Assembly (NCBI GenBank): GCA_015501585.1
Contig: JADNRY010000158.1
Span: 83,092 to 147,091, forward strand
Reading direction: 5' to 3'
Origin: Rhodocollybia butyracea
Lineage: Eukaryota > Basidiomycota > Agaricomycetes > Agaricales > Omphalotaceae
DNA length: 64,000 bases
The notes under the pieces are model-generated. The model was not told where the DNA came from. It did not search any database and saw only the letters and a list, made by a program, of their open reading frames with translations. The position numbers and the translations under genes are program-made. Shown one piece after another: positions 45,834 through 57,877 of this stretch. The stretch's first letter is position 1. Each line of letters starts with the position of its first letter.

Positions 45834-48800
45834 GCGTGCATAGTTACACTTCACTTCAATACCAAGTATCCAGTGGATTTCGCCCATGTTGGTAATAGAA
45901 AATGCAATGCGGAGCTTGGCTTTGACAAGGTCAACCAGAGCTAGAGTAGAAGCGAGTATGGTCAGATCATCAACCAAAGTAATGATAATTATAAGCATGC
46001 TGTCCTGGTGTCTATAAAACACCGCATGACCTACATTACATCTCTTCATTCCTAACAATCCTTTTAACGTCGCTCCAAACTTGATGTAACAATATTGGCC
46101 ACTTTGCTTGAGTCCATAAATAGGACGGTTTAGTTTCAACACAGTCTTCGAGGGATTCAGAGAGAGCAGATATCCGGGAGGATGGCGGATATAAATTTCT
46201 TCATTCTCAATTAAATCTCCATTGAGATATGCACCCTTGACATCAACTTGGTGGATTTCCAAGTCAAGTCTAGCGCCAATAGTGAGAGCAATTTGGATAG
46301 AGGACAACCTAGCTACAGGAGCGTAAGTCTTGAAGAAATCTATTCCTTCAACTTGAGAAAATCCCTGAGCGATGAGCTGAGCTTTATAGCGAGCTACGCT
46401 ACCAGAAGCATCACGCTTGATATGAAAGACCCATTTTGTACCAACTATATTTGCATGCAGAGGGATATCAACCACGTCCCAAGTATGATGTTCCGTAAGG
46501 TTCACCAGTTCCTCCTCAATAGCTTTTGCCCATTTCAGCAAATCTGGAAGGCGCCGTGCTTCAGCCAAATTTCTAGGCTCAAATCCTTCAGTCTTGGAAG
46601 TGTCGGCTATCATAGCCTGTTCAACTGTCGTGTCCTCGGGAATTAGGGGCAAGGAGGTAGGCAATGTCAATCCTCTAGGTAGGATAGACTCAGTACGGCC
46701 AGTCCCGGTAGTAGTTCCTTCACCTTCAAGCAACCGTTGGGCATAAGGAGAAGGTCTCCTGATCCTTGATGAACTCCGTACCTGATTTTGAATAGGCTGT
46801 TTGACGTCGGCATCATCAATTGATGGTGAGGAGATTGATTGATGTTCGTTGATGTTGGGCTTGTCAACATTGATTGGGGACCTTTCAACTTCAACTCTCT
46901 CCCCCTCAAGTCCAACATCACTTTCTCTCTCTTCCACCTCAATAAAACCTTGAATCTCATTATCTTTGCGCCTAAAAATAACAGACTGCTCAATTCCAAC
47001 TGTTTTCATGTCCAGCCACCAGATTCTGTGCCCCTGACTGACTTCAATTTCTTTGGTACTGTCATTATGGCCAACCCATCCTCCAACTCTGGTTCTAATG
47101 TCGAGTTTAGAAATGGATTTCTTTAGCATGAAGACCTTTGCTCCCCATTCCGGTGTATTAGCAACATTTGGCCTCTTTCCGTATGCCGCTTCATAGGGAG
47201 TTTTGTCGGCTAGGGCATGAGTCGGCATGCAGTTCTTCAACCAAACAGCATGAGTTACACATTCGGCCCATAGAGACTTTGGTAGATTGCTAGCATGAAG
47301 CATAGCTTGGACTCGCTGAAGTAGTATGAGGTTTAGGCATTCTGCAATGCCGTTCTCTTTGGGAGTGTCATGTATAGTGACTCGGTGGAATATTCCATTA
47401 TTGCGTAGGTGAGTTTTAAATTCCTCGCTCATATATTTGCCACCTCCATCTGAATGGAAAATTTGGATAGTCACTCCGAAAAGATTTTTCATGAGTGCCG
47501 TGTATTGCTGGTAAGCTCAGAATGTGTCGCTTTTCAAGCGGAGCAGGAAGAGGTGAGTTAGGCGTGTACTGTCATCAGTGAAAGTAACAAAGTAACGCTT
47601 TCCGCCTTTAGATTCTATCAATGCTGGACCCCAAACATCAGAGTGTACGTGTTCTCCAAGACTTTGTGCATGTTCACCTTGGTGTACTTTTGGAATTGGT
47701 TTCCTAGATTGTTTTGCAAAGATACAAGTCTTGCATTGGTCAACATCGATGTTTTTGAGTTCAACTCCCTCAACAAATCCATTTTCAACCATCCTTCTCG
47801 CAGCGGGATAGGAGATATGTCCCATACATTGGTGCATTTCCCCCAATGTGACTTTCTCAACCACGGCATTGACTTCCCCAGGTGTAATATCACTAATGAT
47901 GTGATATAATCCATTGGATTTTGGGACGCAACCTACAAGGTCACCATCAGCATTGACAATGGTAGCTTGACCACCCCCAAAGGTAATCGTGTATCCGGCA
48001 TTGTCAAGACTTCCAATCAATATCAATGTGTTAGAAAGCTCAGGAACGTACAATGCATTTGGTAGCGGTACATTCTTTTCTCCTACTCAAACATTCGCAT
48101 CAGCGCGTAAGTTCGCACTGAATTCCCCTTTAGTAGCTGTATGGAAACGTCTTGCAGGGCAAGCACTGGGTGCCGAATCAAAGATTGTCTCATCAGGGGA
48201 CATATGCTTGGTGCATCCAGTGTCGAGAATGTGAGAGAATACCTTCTTGTCACTTTCTCCACTAACGTGTTTAGCAGCATCAAGATTGGCAAAGGGAATG
48301 TCTGTGGAGAGGATGTAGAGGTCACGAAGATTGGCCTCCTCGAGTACAGTCTCTCCTTTTTCTTCTTCAGGGTCTGACTCTGAATAAGGTGTGTGAGCTG
48401 GTACAAATTCAAACTTGGGATATTCCTCCTTGGAGTCCAAATCAGAAACGGGTACAAGCCCTGGCATATCGTCATTGCTGATGAGACCTTCAAATGGGTC
48501 TTCATCACTTTCGGAGTTGCTCACTGGTGGAGTATCAAATAGGCTATCAAGGTCAGAGTCTGAGTTGGAATCATCCTCTGCGAGGTAGGCAAAGTCGTCA
48601 ACAGGATTGGTGGATTTGTCCTTTTTCTTCTCCGGTGCCTTAGTGCTAGTGGAGTTTTTCTCGTTGCCTGTAGGTGAGTCAGTTTTTGACCCTTTTGCTG
48701 GACAGTTGCGACTAATATGACCATAATTGTTACAATTATAGCAACGAAATCCCTGTCCAGTACCACCACCTTGACGTCCTCCACAACCACGTTGACCGCC

Positions 48801-49105
48801 CCCTTGCCCTCCTCGATTCGGTGTATTCCCAGAAGCATTAGCAGAGGAGGCTTCAGCGGTAAGTGCGGTATCTTTTGCATCTTTCTCCTTCTCCTTTGCT
48901 GATACTGACTTGTTACAGACTCTTCCTTCAGGATTTTTGTACTTCCAGTGAGTCCAAAGATCATCATAATCCAAGTTGAGAAGGTGCATCATGTTCTCCT
49001 GTGATGATATCAATGAGTTAGTCCGTACTCAGAGCCACTTATTTGTTTCATTGTCCAAATACAGTTGGAGAAAGACATACGTACCACATGGGACATTATG
49101 AAGAG
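45834..49105 (-). pseudogene. Copia gag-pol, N-terminal part (gag, protease, integrase, most of RT)
   Basis: One minus-strand frame broken by TGA at 49029-49031, 48087-48089 and 47517-47519, each fitting a former CGA. It shows a CCHC knuckle (CYNCNNYGHISRNC, 48702-48743), a protease DTGCTKHMS, the integrase zinc part (MGHISYPAARRMV ... CKTC) and core (HSDVWGP, HSDGGGKY, KENGIAE). RT follows: WAKAIEEELVNLTEHHTWD, QVDVKGAYLNGDL, GLKQSGQYCYIKF and LVDD in place of YVDD. The text stops at GIEVKCNYA, where the Gypsy inserted, and continues at 24667. The gag N-terminus and the 5' LTR are missing. Confidence 0.88.
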
Positions 49106-49379
49106 CAGTGATTTGCGGTGTGTCTTTGATGCTTGAGCGTTACTAGTGATAATGTGGCCTGGCAGGAAACTTGGGTCTCAGACATAAGTGAAAGATTGCC
49201 AGTTTAACAAAGACAAAAGAGCATAGCAGAAATAACTTAAATGGAGGCAACATGACAGATCTCATTAAATGCCATGAGCACGGTATACAGATACTTGTCC
49301 ACAAACGCTACCTGTAAAACGAAATAGGACAAACAAAAACAAATGAGATGAAAAAAGGTAAAAAATCATGTCGTCTTCT
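49106..49379 (-). repeat. Transporter 3' flank copy (minus strand)
   Basis: Reverse complement of the sequence behind other transporter copies (compare 14820-14970): shared words include CATTAAATGCCATGAGCAC and ACAAATGAGATGAAAAAA. Non-coding. Confidence 0.5.
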
Positions 49380-50790
49380 CATCATGATGACAGGGACGTA
49401 TCATCTATGACCTTCTTCCTGATCATCCCAATCTCCTGCACACGGTACCCACCCAGCATTTGTCTCTGTGTAGTCTCCAACATCATTGAGAGTACCTTTT
49501 TGAGACTGAGGCCCATTGTCTCAGGAATGAGGAGGTAGGTGGAGGTGAAGCAGCACCCACAGAAGGAGCAGAAGATAGCCAAGTCGAGGTTGCTTTCATT
49601 GGTGGCCACCACGAACAGAATAATCAGAGGTGATGGTCTTCCATAGGACACCACGGGATTGGATGGAGACTGGGAAACTTCTGCCAGTCATGGCTCATGT
49701 GTCAGAACTCTGGGTGAAGGCGGAAAGGGAATGTTGGACAACTTACATTCACGGCTGAGATACTGTTGTCAAATGTAATGTTATCAACGGTGCGAGGTTC
49801 TAAGTATACCAACTAAGTAAATATGAACAAAAAAGGTAAGAGATGGGATGTACTGGTTGAATAAAAGCAACAGTATTACTGACAGCACCAACAATCATCT
49901 GGCAAACAATGATTTCAAAGAAGCCACAGAGAGAAGAAACCTTTGCTGGAAACGCTTCAGTGTCCAGAAGGGAAATGGGGTGGAGTGGACATTGAAATGT
50001 GAGAGGTCAATGATACCCATGTCCATGGATAGAATGGAGGGAAGGTCGACTCATGGCTGGCCAGAATCTCCACAATTTTGTCCTCAAAGAGCTCTGAGTT
50101 TCTGGGCTGGAACGCTAGTGCTGACTGGGACCTCTAAGCATCTTATCCGGCCTTTTTTTGATGAGGTATTTGGGTAAAGGAAGATACCAGTAGTGAGGAC
50201 TGAGTTGTATACCAGTGAGAAAACGATACGAGCCAGAGTTGATATGTATTTCTGTGGCAAAGCCGACACAGGAGTCAAGCAGGAGACCTATGGTAACACA
50301 GAACCGGCCGCCACAAACCAAAGTTCCTGACCTTTTGAGAAAAGGATGTTGGGTTAACAAAGATGACACCATCCTGGTTATGAAGCTATGTAATATGAGT
50401 CTACCTACAACTATAGTTGGACCACAACCATATATCATTCAGCGAAATCACTTGCAAAGAGAGCATTGAGGAATGTGCAGCTGAATGGATAGAGACGAGT
50501 GAGTTGTGTAAGCTGCTGAGGGCAGTCAAGTTGACGTAGGACCTTCAATGGATTGGTAGGCCATGTACCTGATACTGTTTGGTGTTGATATACTATGACC
50601 ATATCATCTAACCAAGTCTCTGGCAAAAAAAAATGCCGGCTCAAAAGATATAGACGATGAGCAGTTGGATGGCCCGCTGACTCGTGAGTTGTAGTTCAAG
50701 TCCTCTGTTGGCAGAAGATCTTCAAGTTTGACATTGTTGATACCAAGAGTTGCCTCCAAAAAATACACCACTGAATCTTCAATCTACAGG
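49380..50790 (-). pseudogene. MFS sugar transporter pseudogene 2
   Basis: Minus-strand copy with parts of all three exons. C-terminal part: CSFCGCCFTSTYLLIPETMG and LSLKKVLSMMLETT. Middle: VCGGRFCVTIGLLL and PKYLIKKRPDKM. N-terminal part: start of exon 2 with FFGGNSWYQ near 50740. Frames are broken and the RT-like or other gene content is nil. It faces away from family X at 51090, with a palindrome between. Confidence 0.85.
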
Positions 50791-51046
50791 ATAAAAATGA
50801 AACAAAAATGGAAAGCCAAAGAGTAAGCACCTAATTAGTTCATGTTCATTGATATCGATTACATTTGAATTTGAAAGCTTGAAGCGGCATGCTTGAAGTA
50901 ACCTGAGATGGTGTGCGGCCTGTTGTGGATGTATCGTTGTTTGTAAAAAACCAGCTGTTCAAAAGTTCAAAAGTTCAAGCTCAACCTCAAGCTCAAGTTT
51001 GTGATGGAAAAGAAGGGTATGAAATTCAAGTGAGATCAATGATATT

Positions 51047-51068
51047 GGCGCTCATATTTATGAGCACC
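51047..51068. repeat. GGCGCTCAT palindrome, copy 3
   Basis: GGCGCTCAT/ATGAGCACC, 8 of 9 pairs, loop ATTT. Lies between transporter pseudogene 2 (minus) and family X (plus). Confidence 0.7.
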
Positions 51069-51089
51069 TATCATGCTTGAGCTTGCGAT

Positions 51090-51290
51090 GCCTACCAGCC
51101 TTGGTACACAATGTTGCCAGCTCACCGACTCTTCCCAATAATGTTGTGATTTCTGATGCATTTGCATTATTCTTCACGTTACCCCGTCATGGATCCACAA
51201 TGGCCTCACAACTGTATCACTCCTCCATTCGGGTTGCGCAATCTCTCGGTGACCATCTGGCCACCCAAATAACAGGTAGATACTAGCTTC
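51090..51290 (+). repeat. Family X fragment, 5' part
   Basis: Matches the reverse complement of 11870-12010 in part (CGTCATGGA..CCACAATGGCCTCACA, CTGTATCAC..CTCC) and 57910-58135. Truncated; no protein. Confidence 0.5.
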
Positions 51291-51394
51291 TATTGCACTT
51301 AGGATGGACGTACACAAAAGGCTTAGAGTCGTAATTCATTGAGGAAGAAATACCCGAGACTCTGGCTGACTACAAGTACTAGATGCAGCTCATT

Positions 51395-52150
51395 ATATAA
51401 CATTCCCAACACCGGATACTGGGGCTCTTGATACCACTTCTTCACAGGTGGACTCCATACCTTCAGCACTTCAGTTTCAGCTTCAACTCTAATCTCCATG
51501 AAAACTATCCTCAGTAACTCTCCAGATTACGTGTATGTGTCACTTTCATGTTCCACTTGCCATCTAATTCCTGACTCCAGTACTGGCATTTCCTCTACTT
51601 CACTTTATTCTGTGCAAGGGCAATGGAGAGCTTCAAGTGTAGGCTTCTTTTCACTACTGATAGCTATGGAACAATCTAACATTTGTCTGCCCACATTGAT
51701 TATTGGTACCGCTGAGGTAACCTCTGCTCGAAGGTCTGGTGGGGGGATAAGGCTCTCTGCCGTCACTGCTCCATCCACATGTACTTTCTCATTCACAAGG
51801 TACATCCCTTCTCTCCTTTCATTCATAATCATATTCTGTATATTCCGTCAATGATACTCTCAGTATCAACTATACTCTCCACTGCATTGACCGCCAGTTG
51901 ACTATGTATGGGAGGCTATCTCCATACCCCGTCTGTGCTTGCCACTGCCAAAGGTTATCTCCGCTTGAGTGCCTTCTGGGCATGGGCTTCCATCTGCGGG
52001 TATTCCTGAGACAAAGAGCCTTAGTCTTGTTGATTGGAGAACCTACCTCTGGGTATTGACAAAGACATTTTTGCAGGAGATAGGGTCCTAGCATAGGGAT
52101 GTAATAGGGAAGGAGGTAGGTAACACCTCGCATCACAATGACGAGAAGAA
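51395..52150 (+). pseudogene. MFS sugar transporter pseudogene 3, C-terminal fragments in tandem
   Basis: Starts with CACCGGATACTGGGGCTCTTG, equivalent to the intact gene near 2393. It includes the ISSTSLYSVQGQW region and an inserted-looking spacer, then two successive C-terminal pieces (about 51780 and 51840-52130) ending near an equivalent of the QEMG tail. Frames are broken throughout. Confidence 0.7.
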
Positions 52151-52251
52151 TTGAACCATATGTTATTTATTACATCCCCCACATCAGGAAAATACCCCCT
52201 TTACTCAAGGAGAGTTGAGTCAACCTGGATGACCCTTCAGCCAGCCTGAGG

Positions 52252-52289
52252 GCTGTATGGCCCCCAATGGTCATTGGGGGCCATACAGC
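52252..52289. repeat. Perfect 18-bp hairpin
   Basis: GCTGTATGGCCCCCAATG and its exact complement CATTGGGGGCCATACAGC are separated by GT only. It stands at the edge of the CAAGTT repeats and the satellite. Terminator-like shape, but no U tract follows. Confidence 0.85.
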
Positions 52290-52309
52290 ACTCAATGCAA
52301 GGTTGATCT

Positions 52310-52470
52310 ATTTCAATCCACTGAAGCCAACTTCAAACCAACTTCAAACCAGCTTCAAGCCAACTTCAAGCCAACTTGGGTAACTTGAGCAACTTCAAGG
52401 CAACTCAAGTCAGTCTCAAGTCAGCCTGAACTCAGCTAGAGTAGTCCCAAGTCAATCTCAAGCCACCTGT
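52310..52470. repeat. AACTTCAAGCC/CAACTCAAGTC degenerate tandem repeat
   Basis: Words such as ACTTCAAACCA and ACTTCAAGCCA repeat at about 12-13 bp, followed by CTCAAGTCAGCCTGA variants. Similar to 23380-23516 and 55150-55450. Confidence 0.6.
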
Positions 52471-52639
52471 GAGTAGGCAACATATTACTTCAAGAACATT
52501 CAAGTCACAACAACTAAGTGTTCAAATGATGTAATTTGTATACAAACAAAGTACAAAATAAATGATAATAACATAAGATAATAGCAAAGTTTAGCGTGAG
52601 TACAGCAATAGTAAGGGGGTACCTAGTGGATCTAGACAA

Positions 52640-53470
52640 GCCCTATAACAAAGAAATGGAATGAAAACTGAGGGGAATATAGCAAAAACAGGAAAAACCA
52701 CCTAAATGAGACTGACCAGGGTGAGATGACCCAGATGGAAAGTGACCAAGAAGTGAGTGGAGGAGCATGGAGAGGGTCATAAGCGAATGTGAATGGGCCC
52801 TACCTCGGAAAAATTGAGTGAAAATTGAAGGAGTTATGGCAAAAACATTGAAAATCACCTATATGACGAGAGAGAGATGGAAAAAGTTGGGAATTGCTCT
52901 AGCGTGAGTAGGGCGATAGTGAGGGGGTACCTAGGGGATCTAAACGAGCCCTGGACGAAAGAAATTGAATGGAAACTGATGGAAATATGGCAAAAACAGC
53001 GAAAATCACCTAAGTGAGACTGACCAGGGGGAGATGAACAAGATGGAAAGTGACCAGGAAGTGAGTGGAGGAGCATGGAGAGGGTCCTAAGCGAATGTGA
53101 ATGGGCCCTACCTCGGAAAAATTGAGTGAAAATTGAAGGAGTTATGGCAAAAACATTGAAAATCACCTATATGACGAGAGAGAGATGGAAAAAGTTGGGA
53201 ATTGCTCTAGCGTGAGTAGGGCGATAGTGAGGGGTACCTAGGGGATCTAAACGAGCCCTGGACGAAAGAAATTGAATAAGAACTGATGGAATTATGGCAA
53301 AAACAGCGAAAATCACCTAAGTGAGACTGACCTGGGGACAGTAACCAAGATGGGGAGCTATTCAAACAATATTGAAGCGGTGGGGAGAGGGTCCCTAGGG
53401 GATCTAAACGAGCTCTACATCAAAGAAATTGAGTGAAAACTGAAGGAGATATGACAAGAACACCAAAACT
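52640..53470 (-). repeat. 308-bp dimeric satellite, left (inverted) arm
   Basis: About three units in minus orientation. Each 308-bp unit consists of two diverged halves of about 154 bp that both begin GTGATTTTC and contain TGTTTTTGCCAT. Open frames of about 100 codons inside it are fortuitous and repeat with the unit. Mirror image of 53960-54910. Confidence 0.85.
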
Positions 53471-53959
53471 CACCTAAGTGGGACAGACAGTATGGGGAGT
53501 TGCTGAGACAAGATTAAAGAGGCAGAGAGGAACAGTAAGAAGGAGTAAAAATGCAACGCTCTATCATGACCAGTTCCAAAGAACCTCGAGAAAGGTGGCA
53601 GCTGCCTGTAACTGTGCTATCTTAACCATGTCCAAGCTCAGCCTCTCGAGAAAGACAGTTACAGTGAGAAAATAAACAAAACAAATGGGTAATAAAGAAA
53701 GACTAATGGTGGATGGATTTGTTGGCAACACAGCAGGGAATCCCAGAGACGATGGTGGAGGAGCGAGAACATGCAAGTTGAATGATTTGTCATAAGTTAA
53801 CACATGACCATCAGACTTAGGCATTTTTTTTGTCTTCTTATTATATCTCCTGCAGTTTTCATGCAATTTCTTCAAAGTAGGGCTCACTCACATTGCCTAA
53901 AGACATTCTCTATGCTGCTTTGATCTCATATGATCAGTTCTCCATGTTGTTCAGCACTC
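53471..53959. other. Centre between the two satellite arms
   Basis: About 490 bp with no gene I can support. It holds partly degraded satellite-like words at both edges and a minus-strand frame without known domain. Confidence 0.4.
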
Positions 53960-54910
53960 CTCAGTTCATTCTCACTTAAGTGATTTTCGCTGTTTTTGCC
54001 ATATTTCCATCAGTTTCCATTCGATTTCTTTCATCCAGGGCTCGTTTAGATCCCCTAGGTACCCCCTCACTATCGCCCTACTCACGCTAGAGCAATTCCC
54101 AACTTTTTCTATCTCTCTCTCGTCATATAGGTGATTTTCAATGTTTTTGCCATAACTCCTTCAATTTTCACTCAATTTTTCCGAGGTAGGGCCCGTTCAC
54201 ATTCGCTTAGGACCCTCTCCATGCTCCTCTACTCACTTCTTGGTCACTTTCCATCTTGGTCATCTCCCCCTGGTCAGTCTCACTTAGGTGATTTTCGCTG
54301 TTTTTGCCATATTTCCATCAGTTTCCATTCAATTTCTTTCGTCCAGGGCTCGTTTAGATCCCCTAGGTACCCCCTCACTATCGCCTTACTCACGCTAGAG
54401 CAATTCCCAACTTTTTCCATCTCTCTCTTGTCATATAGGTGATTTTCAATGTTTTTGCCATAACTCCTTCAATTTTCACTCAATTTTTCCGAGGTAGGGC
54501 CCGTTCACATTCGCTTAGGACCCTCTCTATGCTCCTCTACTCACTTCTTGGTCACTTTCCATCTTGGTCATCTCCCCCTGGTCAGTCTCACTTAGGTGAT
54601 TTTCGCTGTTTTTGCCATATTTCCATCAGTTCTTATTTAATTTCTTTCGTCCAGGGCTCGTTTAGATCCCCTAGGTACCCCCTCACTATCGCTATACTCA
54701 CGCTAGAGCAATTCCCAACTTTTTCCATCTCTCTCTAGTCATATAGGTGATTTTCAATGTTTTTGCCATAACTCCTTCAATTTTCACTCAATTTTTCCGA
54801 GGTAGGGCCCGTTCACATTTGCTTATGACCCTCTCCATGCTCCTCCACTCACTTCCTGGTCACTTTCCATCTTGTTCATCTCTTGATGTTTTTGCCATCT
54901 CTCCCTTGGT
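53960..54910 (+). repeat. 308-bp dimeric satellite, right arm
   Basis: Plus-orientation units start at about 54131, 54439 and 54747, exactly 308 bp apart, with a half unit before them. The last unit is truncated after CTTGTTCATCTC. Together with 52640-53470 it forms a large inverted repeat. Confidence 0.88.
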
Positions 54911-55149
54911 TTTCTCTCATTTTCAATGTAGGGCACATTCACAGTCTCTAGGGAGCCTCTCTATGTTCCTTTATTCACTTCCTGTCTTTGCACTTTCCTA
55001 CCCTGGTCCCATCCCACACTACCCCCAGTTGTATAGAATTTGTCTAGATACCTAATGACCTCTGTCTACACAATTGATCTTTTTTAAACCTAAACCTCAT
55101 TCAAGTTCAACTCAAATAGCAACTTTGGGCATTACTACTCTACAGTTGA

Positions 55150-55450
55150 ACTCAGTACATGCCTTATACCAGGTTAAGCTCAAGTTGACTTCAGTTAATC
55201 TCAAGTTAACCTCAAGTTGACAAATCTACTGAGGTTGACCCTGGTTGATCTCAAGCTAACAAATCTACTCAAGTTGACCCAGGTTAGCCTCAAGTTGGCA
55301 AATCTACTCAAGTTGGCCCAGGTCAACCTCAAGTTGACAAATATACTCAAGTTGGCCCATGTCAACCTCAAGTTGACAAATATACTCAGGTTGGCCTCAA
55401 GTTGGCAAATATACTCAAGTTGGCCTCAAGTTGGCTCAAGTTGGCTTGAG
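55150..55450. repeat. CTCAAGTTGAC/CTCAAGTTGGC tandem repeat
   Basis: A unit like CAAGTTGACAAATCTACT followed by CAAGTTGRCCYAGGT recurs about eight times with a period near 36 bp. It creates an open frame (NLLKLTQVSLKL) that looks fortuitous. Confidence 0.75.
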
Positions 55451-55859
55451 TCTATTAGCCTTTTCCTGATGCATCTGTGGTTTCTTGACCTGTTTATGGT
55501 GTTGATGGACATATACTTGTACACTACTAATGACAGTGGACTGATTCAATTTTTATCTGATTGCAATGTTTCAATTCAGGAGATTGAGACTGTTGCATAT
55601 GGTTCAGTCAATGCTGTTATCACTGCTAAATTTGATCTTCACTTAAGGTGGACCACTGATCTTGTATCGCGCTGTCAGAAATTGAGATGAGCTGATCCGC
55701 TTGGGCACCAAACTTTTACAGTCACCCTAGTATGGACTGTTACAAAATTGAATTTCTTCCTTGCACTTCCCACCAATGGTAATCAAGTCACTGTCATTAA
55801 AACGGTATGAGCGAAAGTACAGCAGAGTACAGATATTCGTCCACAAATGTTACAAGTAA
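55451..55859. repeat. Transporter 3' flank relics
   Basis: About 55540-55740 resembles 59620-59800 (shared AATGAGATGAGCTG-like and TTGATCTTCACT words). It resembles the flank behind other transporter copies. No gene. Confidence 0.45.
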
Positions 55860-57560
55860 ACCAAAATGGGGCAAACACAAAAATGAGATGAAAAAAGCAT
55901 CCACAACCTCTCCCCGCCATCGTGCACAATACCCCGCATTTGTCTCATCAATAACTAACATCACCTGTTCAAGACTGGAGCCCTTGGTCTTGGGAATGAG
56001 CAAGTACATGTAGATGAAGTCGAGGGGAGGTTGCCCTGGTTAGTGGCCACCACGAGCAGGGTGATCAGAGATGATGGTCTTCTTGATGCCGCAAAATCAG
56101 ATAGAGACTGGGAATATTTCACCGGTGATGGTCAAGCAAAATGCAAAACTCTGGCCAGAGGCAAAGGAGGAAACGTAGATGGCAATGAAGGCAACTTCGA
56201 CGTTGACTGAGGGTGTTATTGATGGAATGGGTGTCTAGCATACAAGATGAGTAAATATGAACAAAAAGAGAGAGCGGGAACGCACTGTTGAATCAAATCA
56301 CCAATGGATTGATTATCCCACAGATGAACGTTCCAAAGATGCCATGGATATAAGAAGAAATGCTAGAAGAAGTCCACTTGTGTGTGGCCAGAATTTTGTC
56401 CTTGGTAAAACGCGAATTCCTGTGCTGACAGCCCTGGCCACTTGGCACATCTCCAGTATTCTCTCCAGCCTATTTTTTGCTAACATATTAGGGCAACTTT
56501 GGGAGAAGGAATGGACTGGAAGCAGGGAGGAAGTTGTAAACTGGTGGCAAAACAATCGGGCCAGTTTTGATGCATTTCTTGGGGGCAAGCAGACACAGGA
56601 GGCAAGCAGGATACTAATGGTGATATCTACAAAACTGGTATCCGCAAACCGGACCTTTCGAAGAGCACATGGAAGGAGACTGATACCCTTGATCGGTCTG
56701 CCAGCAATGTTAGTCGGACCACAACCATACAGATCACCAATGAAGAGAGCGTTGAAGAGTGTGCTGGGTGAAACAATGAAGACAATGAGTGAGTAGCATG
56801 GCCTGCTGAGTACGGTTGATGCAGATCCTTCAATAGATTGATAGAACATGTACCTGACACCGTTAGCACCACAATCAGAGCATCCAGCCAAGTCACTGGT
56901 GAAAGAACTTGCTGCCAAAAGGATAGAGACAACCAGTCCTGCTGAATTTAGTTGACCCTGGTAAGTCCTTCCACAAGATGTTTGAGGAAAGACTTGGCAC
57001 CATTGAATGTATATCCCGACTAAAAAAGATACCTATAGGCAAGGAAGATAAGACAAAAACAGAAAATGAAAGAAAAAAACATCACGCACGTAATCTTTAT
57101 CAATAATCACCCTGTGTGGAAGTCAAGTCCTTGAGGCTGTAGTTAGCAAGTCTGGAAGTATGAGGTAAAATGTGAAAGCCTTGTCCTCGTAGATAGAAAG
57201 GAATTCAGAATAGAGACAACAAGCTGTGCGGCCTGCTGAGCACAGTTGAGCTGACACAGGTCCTTCAATGAATTGATATAATGTGACGTACCTGACAACG
57301 TTAATATACCACAACCATATCATTGATCCCAGTCTCTGGCAAAAGAATTTGCCGGCTGAAAAGATATAGACAATGAGAGAGTTGCATGGCCCGTTGACTC
57401 CGAGTAGTTCAGTGACCCCCAAGTCCTCCGTTGGCAGAAGACTTTCGAGCTTTACACCGCTTACATACCAAGAGTTGTCTCCGAAAAGGATACCACTGAG
57501 TCTACACAATGAAAATAAGACAAAAACGGAAAGGAAAGAAAAGAAAAGATCATGCACCTA
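55860..57560 (-). pseudogene. MFS sugar transporter pseudogene 4, rearranged
   Basis: Minus strand. The N-terminal part is present twice (57123-57557 with LSGILFGDNSWYVSGV, and 56600-56930 with YQSIEGSASTVLS). A middle part with KNRLERILE follows, then a C-terminal part near 55900-56200 with LLIPKTKGSSLEQV. Many frameshifts. It lies divergent to family X at 57910, with a palindrome between. Confidence 0.85.
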
Positions 57561-57877
57561 ATTCACGTTCATCAACATTGAGCACACTTGAAACAGCATG
57601 CTAATTATTTGAGGCTTTGGGATGGTGTATGACCTGGACGTTGTGACCATATTGTTGTCCCTCAACAACCAGCAGTTCAAGTTCATGAAAAGCAAAGTGA
57701 GCGAGAGATGATGCAATATGTTGGATATTTGTCCTGGGCTGCTCAATCGAGGCTGTGGACAAACACATATATACAAATGATGTGTAACTACAACCCTTGA
57801 TAATGATCTAATAGTAGTCTTGAACCACCATCTCAGAGCCATCTAAGAGTCTAGGAGTCTTTATTAACCAACACAAT

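Noticed and set aside
23828..49105. TGA used as a sense codon in these elements
   Set aside because: Intact genes here (transporter, NACHT protein, protease region) do not contain in-frame TGA, and CpG decay explains the pattern more simply.
52855..54738. Open frames of about 100 codons (MIFNVFAITPSIFTQF...) as a gene family
   Set aside because: They lie in the 308-bp satellite and repeat with it. The unit length is not a multiple of three, so no extended protein is possible, and nothing suggests coding constraint.
55217..55690. 157-codon frame with Leu-rich repeats (NLLKLTQVSLKL) as a leucine-rich protein
   Set aside because: The pattern follows the non-coding CAAGTTGAC tandem repeat and then transporter flank; similar repeats elsewhere are not open.
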